This document shows positions 17,115 through 23,347 of a stretch of 64,000 nt of DNA, in pieces. Origin of the DNA: Streptomyces sp. WZ.A104. GTDB lineage: Bacteria > Actinomycetota > Actinomycetes > Streptomycetales > Streptomycetaceae. The DNA is taken from assembly GCF_002382885.1 (NCBI RefSeq), contig NZ_NWVL01000001.1:124001-188000 (forward strand), written 5' to 3'. The position numbers and the translations under genes are program-made. The notes under the pieces are model-generated. The model was not told where the DNA came from. It saw only the letters and a program-made list of their open reading frames with translations, and searched no databases. How positions within the stretch are numbered: the stretch's first letter is position 1; the number at the start of each line of letters is the position of its first letter.

Positions 17115-17327
17115 GCCGTCCGAACCATCGAATTCCTCGGCGCAGAACGGGGCGTCGTTCAGCGCGAGTTGGCCGCATGGCTGCCTGCCCTCGGCCATCC
17201 ACTGTCCAACAGGATGCTGTCCCGCGAACGCGTCCAGCGCCGCTGCGACGTCGACGACCTCCTTGAGATCGCCGAAGCCCTCCTCGTCTCGCCCCCTGTG
17301 CTGCTCCAGGGGCCGAGTGATCGGTGA
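17115..17327 (+). pseudogene. XRE-type helix-turn-helix regulator remnant
   Basis: One frame reads RTIEFLGAERGVVQRELAAW, ALGHPLSNRMLSRERVQRR and CDVDDLLEIAEALLVSPPVLL to a TGA at 17325-17327. This is the shape of an XRE HTH followed by the VDVDDL helix common in Streptomyces element regulators. A TGA lies directly upstream (17112-17114) and the nearby ATG at 17111 is in another frame, so the gene seems to have lost its start by a frameshift. If it was the element repressor, the adjacent inverted repeats would be its operators. Confidence 0.6.
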
Positions 17328-17407
17328 CGAGGTCGTCCCGCACCGCTGACCGAGCCACACACCCACCACCGAGATAGGACCTACGCCCCTTGCAGCGTCA
17401 CCCCGCG

Positions 17408-17782
17408 ATGCCCTTCACCCCCACACCTGGCGTTTCCGGCACTGAGGGCGGAGCTTTCCTGCCTCGCCTCTACCGGCCCGAGGAGATCGCCGAGATCCTC
17501 GGTTGCTCGGCCTGGTGGGTCATGGACCGAGCACGCCGCCGACTGATCCCACACACGCGAGTCGGTCGCGCCTACCGCTTCACCACCGGCCACCTCGCCG
17601 AGATCGTCCGCCTCTACGAGGAGCGGCCGACGCGTGCTGCGCAAGGTGTTGCGGCGGTGGCTGCTCTCGTCTCGGCGCCCACCGCTCAGGCCACCACGCA
17701 ACCCCGTCGGGCGCTCGGCACTCCGACGTCGCGCCTGCGTGCCCGGCCGCCGCGCCGGATGCAGCACGACGCGGTCGCGTAG
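17408..17782 (+). CDS. xis: excisionase-like HTH protein
   Basis: About 124 residues. LPRLYRPEEIAEILGCSAWW followed by RRRLIPHTRVGRAYRFT is the winged MerR-like helix-turn-helix of excisionases (recombination directionality factors). The C-terminal third is Ala/Arg-rich and probably disordered. Neither the ATG at 17408 nor an upstream in-frame TTG at 17390 has a clear ribosome site, so the start is uncertain. It sits 42 nt before the integrase gene, the standard xis-int order, and would bias recombination towards excision. Confidence 0.75.
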   Translation: MPFTPTPGVSGTEGGAFLPRLYRPEEIAEILGCSAWWVMDRARRRLIPHTRVGRAYRFTTGHLAEIVRLYEERPTRAAQGVAAVAALVSAPTAQATTQPRRALGTPTSRLRARPPRRMQHDAVA

Positions 17783-17824
17783 CGCGGCACCAACCGAAAC
17801 AGAACAAGGGGAGGACAGCAAGAC

Positions 17825-19357
17825 GTGGGCTTCGCGGAGAAGCGCGGAAACTACTGGCGCGGCCGATACAAGATCGAGCCCGGCAAGCACCTCACGGTCG
17901 TCGACGAAAGCGGCAAGGCGATCAAGTTCGCGACCAAGGGCGAGGCCCAGCGCGCCGCGAGCGAGGCCGAGAACAAATACAGGCGCGGCGACTGGCGCGA
18001 CCCGGCACTGGGCCAGGAGACATTCGGCGAGTACGCGAGCCGCTGGTACGAGGCCCAGGACTTGGCCGCGTCGACGATGCAGAACTACAAGCGGCACATC
18101 GAGGAGCATCTGCTCCCCGACTTCGAGGACAAGGCGCTTGCCGGCATCCTGCGCACGGATGTCGAGCTGTGGGAGAAGAAGGAGAAGGCCGTCTACGCGG
18201 CCTCCAGCGTCAAGACCTGGCGCTCGACGCTCCACCTGATCTTCGAGGACGCGATCGATGAGGGGCTGATCACCTCGAACCCGGCGGCCAGACGACGCGG
18301 GCGAGGCAAGCGCGCCGGTCGCTCCCGAGACCGAGGCCCAGAGAAGGTGGTCACCGATGCGCTCGGCGTCCTGTTGACTGCCGAGCGGGCCGCTCTCCTG
18401 TCGGGTCGCGACGACGAGTTCGTCGCCGTGGTCCTCAAGGGGTACACCGGCATGCGCTGGGGCGAGATCGTTGGCCTTGAAACCACGTTCGTCCGCCCTG
18501 GGGCCGTCCGTGTCGAGTGGCAGCTGTACGAACTCGACACGGGCGAGCTGGTGCGCTGCCCGCCCAAGGATGACAGCTACCGCACCATTGACTCGATGGG
18601 CTGGTTGTTGGCTCTGGTCGCCAACCACGTCGCACGCACGAAGCCCACACCGTGCTCCTGCCACGGCAAGACTTATGTCTTTCGAGGTCAGGGCGCGGCT
18701 CGCACCGGCGGCCACCAGGGCGCGAAGCTCGTCGACGTCGCGCGTCGGGCCAGCGTCTCCACTGGCACGGTGTCCAACGTCCTCAACCACCCCGAGCGCG
18801 TCACCGAGGCCACGCGAGCGAAGGTCGAGCAGGCCATCGCGGACCTCGGATTCGTACGGGGCGGCACTGCGCCGGAGCATGCCGCTCACTGGCGCAGGAA
18901 CGGTTTTGCGACCTGGCTGTTCACGCCGGCGGTCTCTGGCTGGTATCCGAAGAAGGCGCCACAGGAGCCACGGCCGGTGCCCCTGCTTGGAGAGCCGTGG
19001 CCCGGTGTCCCAGCACGGGGGCGGGGTGCCAGCGATCGGGCCGACGCCTGCTGGCTCCCGATAGCCCAAGGACTCACGCCCCACGGCCTCCGCCACACGC
19101 ACCGGACGATGATGGAGGACCTGGGGACCGAGAAGGTGCTCATGGACGAACGTATGGGCCACATCGACGGCTCGGTCTCGGCGCGCTACGCCCACGTCAC
19201 CCCAGGCATGCGCAAACGCCTCATGCTGGGACTGACCGAGCAGTGGGAGGCAGCACTCGACACCCGCCTCGCGATGAGCCCCACGTCACCTGTGCGCGCC
19301 CTCAACGATCTCCTGCACGCACGCAAGCAGGCCCGTGGCCTGACGACGCCTGATTGA
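17825..19357 (+). CDS. int: tyrosine recombinase (integrase) with internal LacI-type HTH
   Basis: 510 residues. An AP2-like arm-binding start (GNYWRGRYKIEPGKH) is followed by a core-binding domain (FGEYASRWYEAQDLAASTMQ). The catalytic domain has R in TGMRWGEIVGL, HxxR in THGLRHTHRTM, H in MGHIDGS and the nucleophile in ARYAHVTPGM, so all the main residues are present. Between the first Arg and HxxR, at about 300-347, is a LacI-family helix-turn-helix (DVARRASVSTGTVSNVLNHP), an unusual insertion. GTG 17825 has GGGGAGGA upstream. The enzyme should integrate the element, most likely at the tRNA-Pro gene 1.7 kb downstream. Confidence 0.9.
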   Translation: MGFAEKRGNYWRGRYKIEPGKHLTVVDESGKAIKFATKGEAQRAASEAENKYRRGDWRDPALGQETFGEYASRWYEAQDLAASTMQNYKRHIEEHLLPDFEDKALAGILRTDVELWEKKEKAVYAASSVKTWRSTLHLIFEDAIDEGLITSNPAARRRGRGKRAGRSRDRGPEKVVTDALGVLLTAERAALLSGRDDEFVAVVLKGYTGMRWGEIVGLETTFVRPGAVRVEWQLYELDTGELVRCPPKDDSYRTIDSMGWLLALVANHVARTKPTPCSCHGKTYVFRGQGAARTGGHQGAKLVDVARRASVSTGTVSNVLNHPERVTEATRAKVEQAIADLGFVRGGTAPEHAAHWRRNGFATWLFTPAVSGWYPKKAPQEPRPVPLLGEPWPGVPARGRGASDRADACWLPIAQGLTPHGLRHTHRTMMEDLGTEKVLMDERMGHIDGSVSARYAHVTPGMRKRLMLGLTEQWEAALDTRLAMSPTSPVRALNDLLHARKQARGLTTPD

Positions 19358-19368
19358 TGTGCGACACC

Positions 19369-19399
19369 TGCGCCCCACGCGATCACCGCGTGGGGCGCA
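19369..19399. terminator. terminator between int and the converging zinc-ribbon gene
   Basis: TGCGCCCCACGCG (19369-19381) pairs perfectly over 13 bp with 19387-19399 around ATCAC, 12 nt after the integrase stop. It could serve both converging transcripts. Confidence 0.75.
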
Positions 19400-19441
19400 G
19401 CGCTTGCTTCGCGTAACGGCTGCTTCTATCGCCGCCTGGGA

Positions 19442-19906
19442 TCAGACGGTGAAGGCTTCCCCGCATACGAGGCAGTGATACGGGCCCGACGCGTCTTCGG
19501 GGACCTTTACCGGCTCGTACGAGTGGCATGGGGACGTCACGATGACCATGTCGTCGGGCTCGGTGAGCGGGGTCGGTACGTCCGGTGCGTCGATGCCGCC
19601 TTTGCAGTCGAACCTCACGTACTTGCTGCTGGCTCCCTTGAACGCGTCCCGCAGTCCTTGCTCGACCTCTCGCGTCGCTGCAGGAATCGCCACACCTTGG
19701 GCGTATTCGAGTTGCTCCTGCGTCCACCAGGAGTCCATCCCTGCTGGCTGCCCGCACAGGGGACAGTGGTAGGCCGCCGGGGCGGGCTGCGTTTCGGCTT
19801 CTTCGTTCGCCGGACCGTGATGCCACTTGAACTGGCGTACGCAGTGCGGGCATTCCCGACGGAGGAACCCGTCGTGATCCAGAGGGAAGGTCAACTGGAT
19901 GTCCAT
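19442..19906 (-). CDS. zinc-ribbon protein paired with the TIR-like gene
   Basis: 154 residues with three CxxC pairs: ECPHC (C19, C22), YHCPLCGQ (about C48, C51) and YHCLVCGE at the C-terminus, plus nearby Cys/His (SPCHSYE), so probably two zinc ribbons. The family is not known to me. The start is 1 nt after the stop of the TIR-like gene, so the two are almost certainly co-translated. In that context it may be a sensor, adaptor or regulator of the TIR protein, but this is inference. It converges on the integrase gene across a shared terminator. Confidence 0.65.
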   Translation of the reverse strand: MDIQLTFPLDHDGFLRRECPHCVRQFKWHHGPANEEAETQPAPAAYHCPLCGQPAGMDSWWTQEQLEYAQGVAIPAATREVEQGLRDAFKGASSKYVRFDCKGGIDAPDVPTPLTEPDDMVIVTSPCHSYEPVKVPEDASGPYHCLVCGEAFTV

Positions 19907-19907
19907 G

Positions 19908-20816
19908 TCACGCTCCGCTCACGAACTCGTCGATCTCGATGGGTGTCCCATCGGCGGTCTTGGCGGTGATGGTGATGTTGAAGTACGAGTTCGAGCGTGA
20001 CGCGAGAGAGTCCGACGACATGCGCCCTACGCGCACGGATTTGCCTTCGGGTAGCTTCGGGACGGGGAACTCGTCTGCGTTTCGCATGACGAGGCCAACC
20101 TTGGCATCCGCGTCGACGTCTAGGTCGTACACGTCACCGGGACCGTGGTTGGTGATCTCGACAGCGTCGATCTTCCCGCGCCCATTGTCGATGTACCGGG
20201 CCTTGAGCCGGGGTGTGCCGGACGCCTGAGATGACGGCAGTTTCCGGCCCATCGGGAGCCCGCCGCCCGGAGGAACAGGTGGGGTCAGGTCCCCAGCCTC
20301 ATGCCAGTCCGTTCCTGTTAGCCGGATGGCGCACCCTGCGGTTTCTAGACGGGTGGCGAGATCCTGCCGCTTCTTAACGCTGTTGTCGAGGCGGACGACA
20401 TGTCGGCCGTGGATGTCGCTGAAGACCTTCACCTGTCCGAGTTCCACGATCACAGTGCGATCCGCGTCTCGCCCCATGGCCATGCCCGCCTCGAAGAGCA
20501 CATTCGGGCGGGGCTGCATCTGCGGGTTGCACTCTGGATCGCCTGGGTGAGCCAGGCTCTCATGCAGATAGGTGACGTCGTCCGGAGTCTGCAGGACGAC
20601 GACGGCCTGGGCGCTACCGAATGCCGCGTCGAGGATCTCTCCGATATACGGCGAGCCCTTTCCCGTCATGCGGCCTGCTTCCGACCACTCGATCGGGTCG
20701 AGTCCGATAGCACGCAGGAACTCGAACAGTCCCCGGCGTGCGCGCTCGTTGCGTCCGTGGATCACGAACACTCTGCGGCGGTCCACCCCACGCCCGTCTT
20801 CTGATGTGGTCGGCAT
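19908..20816 (-). CDS. TIR-like nucleotide-binding protein with C-terminal beta domain
   Basis: 302 residues. Residues about 14-165 form the TIR-like domain of the Pfam PF10137 type: RRVFVIHGRNERARRGLFEF, SPYIGEILDAAF, AVVVLQTPDD, RPNVLFEAGMAMG and TVIVELG. Glu109 in NVLFEAG matches the position of the NAD-hydrolysing glutamate in related TIR effectors. Residues about 200-302 look like a beta-sandwich (AVEITNHGPGDVYDLDVDAD), not a known sensor. Relatives of this domain act as NADase effectors in CBASS-like defence. No cyclase is encoded nearby. ATG 20816 has GGGAGC about 7 nt upstream. It lies between an integrase and a tRNA, a usual place for defence cargo. Confidence 0.8.
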   Translation of the reverse strand: MPTTSEDGRGVDRRRVFVIHGRNERARRGLFEFLRAIGLDPIEWSEAGRMTGKGSPYIGEILDAAFGSAQAVVVLQTPDDVTYLHESLAHPGDPECNPQMQPRPNVLFEAGMAMGRDADRTVIVELGQVKVFSDIHGRHVVRLDNSVKKRQDLATRLETAGCAIRLTGTDWHEAGDLTPPVPPGGGLPMGRKLPSSQASGTPRLKARYIDNGRGKIDAVEITNHGPGDVYDLDVDADAKVGLVMRNADEFPVPKLPEGKSVRVGRMSSDSLASRSNSYFNITITAKTADGTPIEIDEFVSGA

Positions 20817-20958
20817 GCCTTGCTCCCTGCTGATGTACGAGAGACCTGTGCCACTCGACGTTAGCGGCAGGGTCTGACAACGGACTCAGCTGACGAGATT
20901 GGGAGCCAGATGCGAAGATCGGCTCCCAAACGGCTCCCAGAGTGGCCTCGGAAACCAC

Positions 20959-20995
20959 TCAGGGGCCTGATCCACTGAGTGGATCAGGCCCCTGA
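20959..20995. repeat. 18-bp-arm palindrome downstream of tRNA-Pro
   Basis: The arms 20959-20976 and 20978-20995 (ending GATCCACT / AGTGGATC) are perfect complements around one G. It begins 17 nt after the tRNA 3' end. It may be a transcription terminator for the tRNA or lie within the attachment region. Confidence 0.7.
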
Positions 20996-21011
20996 CCTGG
21001 TGTTTCAGCTG

Positions 21012-21085
21012 TCGGGGTGGCGGGATTTGAACCCACGACCTCTTCGTCCCGAACGAAGCGCGCTGCCAAGCTGCGCTACACCCCG
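21012..21085 (-). tRNA. tRNA-Pro (anticodon CGG)
   Basis: On the minus strand the 7-bp acceptor CGGGGTG (from 21085) pairs with CACCCCG (21019-21013), with discriminator A at 21012. The anticodon arm is CTTCG-TTCGGGA-CGAAG, giving anticodon CGG (21051-21049), and the T arm contains GGTTCAAATCC. CCA is not encoded. Its 3' end faces the integrase, as expected for an integration target. Confidence 0.93.
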
Positions 21086-21113
21086 ATGTCCACCGGACTC
21101 CCGGCGACATCGA

Positions 21114-21444
21114 TTACTTTAGCCCACCAGCGGCCGGAGGCGAAATCCGGTTTCTCCGGGCCTGGAGCCACCCCGCCGTGTTCGGCCGGAGGTGGTCCGC
21201 GGCGGTGAGCAGGACACCGAGGGCGGCGAAGAGAAGGCCCAGGGCCGTGGCCTGGGTGAGGACACCGGCGTAGCCGTACGTATCGACGTCGAGGAACGGG
21301 TACGGGTAGCGGGCCCGCGGCTGCCGTCGCGCACACCAGCGCGCACAGGGCGGCGGCACACCGGCGGGGCGGGGTGCCGACGGCCGCCGGGAGCACCTCT
21401 GCCGCCCGGGGGCGGGGGAGCAGAGCGGTCCTGGGGGCGGTCAT
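21114..21444 (-). pseudogene. frameshifted membrane protein (Pr6Pr-like)
   Basis: The N-terminal part (MTAPRTALLPRPRAAEVLPA, then RRCAAALCALVCATAAA) lies in one frame from ATG 21444. The C-terminal part (YPYPFLDVDTYGYAGVL, then GLLFAALGVLLTAADHLRPN) lies in another, to the stop at 21114. The YPYPFLDVD stretch and the following membrane helix resemble the end of Pr6Pr-type integral membrane proteins. Only about 100 residues remain and at least one frameshift is needed, so it is a decayed gene beside the tRNA. Confidence 0.55.
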
Positions 21445-21708
21445 GGTTCGTACCGTATGCGGGTGGGAAGGCCCCCGCGATTCGTCGCCCGCCGACCGGC
21501 ACCGCCCCCTGAGGGCTGTCCCCTGATCCTTGCCGGGCGCGCGACTCTCGCCGGGCGCACGATGGCAGCTACGGAGCCTCGCCGCGTTGTCGGAACGCCC
21601 GAATGCAACCCGTGCATCCCGTATCAGACGCCCCTCCGCCGTGCGATGCGCCGCATCCGACGCCGCGCGCTGATCCACCAGGGACACGGGGCAGCCCTGA
21701 GGTGCCGC

Positions 21709-22647
21709 TCAGGCCTTCGGGGCCAGCGTCAGCAGCGTGGCCTCGGGCGGGCAGGCGAAGCGGACCGGGGTGTAGCGGTTGGTGCCGCAGCCCGCGGAGA
21801 CGTGGAGGTAGGCGCGCTTGTCCCCGACCGTGTGGCTGGACAGGCCCTTCACTCGGTCGGTGTCCAGGTCGCAGTTGGTGACCAGGGCCCCGTAGAACGG
21901 GATGCACAGCTGGCCGCCGTGTGTGTGGCCAGCCAGGATCAAGGGGTAGCCGTCGGCGGTGAAGGCGTCCAGGGAGCGCAGGTACGGGGCGTGGACCACG
22001 CCGATGGAGAGGTCGGCGCCTGCCTCCGGTCCGCCCTGGACCTCGGCGTAACGGTCCCGCTTGATGTGCGGGTCGTCCAGACCGGTGAACGCCAGCTCCA
22101 GGCCGTCGAGCTTGAGCCGGCCCCGGGTGTTCGACAGGTCCAGCCAGCCCGCCTCGTCGAAGGCGTCGCGCATCGGCTCCCACGGGTTGTGGACGACGCC
22201 GACCGCGGGCTCGTTGCCGTTGAGGCCGTGCTTGCCCTGGATCTTCTCCAGGAGGTAGCGGCCAGGGTTGCGCAGCCGGGGGCCGTAGTAGTCGTTGGAG
22301 CCGAAGACGTACACCCCGGGGTACTCCATCAGCGGGCCGAGCGCGTCCAGCACCTCGGGCACCGCGTCCGGGTCGGACAGGTTGTCGCCCGTGTTCACCA
22401 CGAAGTCCGGGCGCAGGCCCGCCAGCGACTGGAGCCAGGCGCGCTTCTTGCGCTGACCGCTCACCATGTGGATGTCGGAGACCTGGAGCACGCGCAACGG
22501 GCGGGCCCCGTGCGGGAGTACGGGAACGGTGACCCGGCGCAGCCGGAACGAGCGGGCCTCGAATCCGGCGGCGTAGGCGAGACCGGCAGCGCCGACCGCC
22601 GCACCGACTGCCGTGACTTTCAGGGGTACTCCGTAGCGTGCGCGCAT
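21709..22647 (-). CDS. membrane-anchored metallophosphoesterase
   Basis: 312 residues. The N-terminal hydrophobic segment VTAVGAAVGAAGLAYAAGF (about 10-28) looks like an uncleaved anchor. Calcineurin-type motifs follow in order: VLQVSDIHM (DxH), NTGDN (GDxxD position), FGSNDYYG in place of GNHD/E, and ILAGHTHGGQ (GHxH), so a dinuclear metal site is present. Relatives act on phosphodiesters or UDP-linked lipids, but the substrate is not evident. The frame is open upstream to 23292, antisense to yqeY; ATG 22647 is the sensible start. It is divergent from yqeY across 99 bp. Confidence 0.85.
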   Translation of the reverse strand: MRARYGVPLKVTAVGAAVGAAGLAYAAGFEARSFRLRRVTVPVLPHGARPLRVLQVSDIHMVSGQRKKRAWLQSLAGLRPDFVVNTGDNLSDPDAVPEVLDALGPLMEYPGVYVFGSNDYYGPRLRNPGRYLLEKIQGKHGLNGNEPAVGVVHNPWEPMRDAFDEAGWLDLSNTRGRLKLDGLELAFTGLDDPHIKRDRYAEVQGGPEAGADLSIGVVHAPYLRSLDAFTADGYPLILAGHTHGGQLCIPFYGALVTNCDLDTDRVKGLSSHTVGDKRAYLHVSAGCGTNRYTPVRFACPPEATLLTLAPKA

Positions 22648-22746
22648 GCGTCCATCGTCGCAGAAGCGGCACGGTGAGCGGAAAACCGGTGGAGGCAGCG
22701 GAAAACCCGTGGGCGGCCCGGGCCCCGCACCTGTCACAATCGCGGC

Positions 22747-23211
22747 ATGACCACGCTCAAGTCCAAGCTCAAGGAAGACCTCCACACGGCCATGAAGGCG
22801 CGTGACGAGCTGACCTCGTCCACCCTTCGGCTCACCCTCACCGCGATCACCAAGGAAGAGGTCAGCGGCAAGTCGGCGCGCGAGCTCTCCGACGACGAGG
22901 TGCAGAAGGTGATCGCCAGGGAGGCGAAGAAGCGCCGCGAGGCGGCCGAGGCCTTCGCCCAGGGCGGCCGGACCGAGCAGGCCGAGCGGGAGAAGGCGGA
23001 GGGCGAGCTGCTCGACAGCTACCTCCCCAAGCAGCTCAGCGACGACGAGCTGAACGCGGTCGTGGCGTCCGCCGTCGAGGAGGCGAAGGCCGCCGGCGCC
23101 GAGGGGCCGCGCGCGATGGGCGCCGTCATGAAGATCGTCAATCCGAAGGTCGCCGGGCTCGCGGAGGGCGGCCGGGTGGCCGCCGCGGTGAAGAAGCTCC
23201 TCGCGGGCTGA
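22747..23211 (+). CDS. GatB/YqeY-domain protein
   Basis: 154 residues, the usual YqeY length. It shows the helical start LKSKLKEDLHTAMKARDELT, the RLTLTAITKEEV helix, and the C-terminal YqeY domain with LLDSYLPKQLSDDEL and MGAVMKIVNPKVAG. The domain resembles the tRNA-binding tail of GatB, but the free-standing protein has no settled function. It is a monocistronic gene between the divergent phosphoesterase and a strong convergent terminator. The start ATG matches the family N-terminus. Confidence 0.9.
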   Translation: MTTLKSKLKEDLHTAMKARDELTSSTLRLTLTAITKEEVSGKSARELSDDEVQKVIAREAKKRREAAEAFAQGGRTEQAEREKAEGELLDSYLPKQLSDDELNAVVASAVEEAKAAGAEGPRAMGAVMKIVNPKVAGLAEGGRVAAAVKKLLAG

Positions 23212-23254
23212 GCTTCCTGGCCGGAACAGAACCGGAACAGACCGGAACAGAAGA

Positions 23255-23295
23255 GGGGTGGGGCGCCCCGGTCCGTGACCGGGGCGCCCCACCCC
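23255..23295. terminator. bidirectional terminator between yqeY and the PBP gene
   Basis: Perfect 18-bp arms, 23255-23272 and 23278-23295, around CCGTG. It stands between two converging genes and is preceded by three copies of ACCGGAACAG-like sequence (23221-23250). Confidence 0.85.
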
Positions 23296-23300
23296 ACTTC

Positions 23301-23347
23301 TGTGTGCGTACGCGTACGGGTTCTTCCTGTGTGCGTACGCGTATGGG
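23301..23347. repeat. 20-bp direct repeat at the PBP 3' end
   Basis: TGTGTGCGTACGCGTACGGG (23301-23320) recurs at 23328-23347 with one mismatch. Both contain the palindrome GCGTACGC. The second copy directly abuts the last codons of the PBP gene. Role unknown. Confidence 0.6.

Noticed and set aside
21709..23292. Metallophosphoesterase extended to 527 residues
   Set aside because: The extra 215 codons are antisense to yqeY and carry no recognisable domain; the membrane anchor and family N-terminus begin at 22647.
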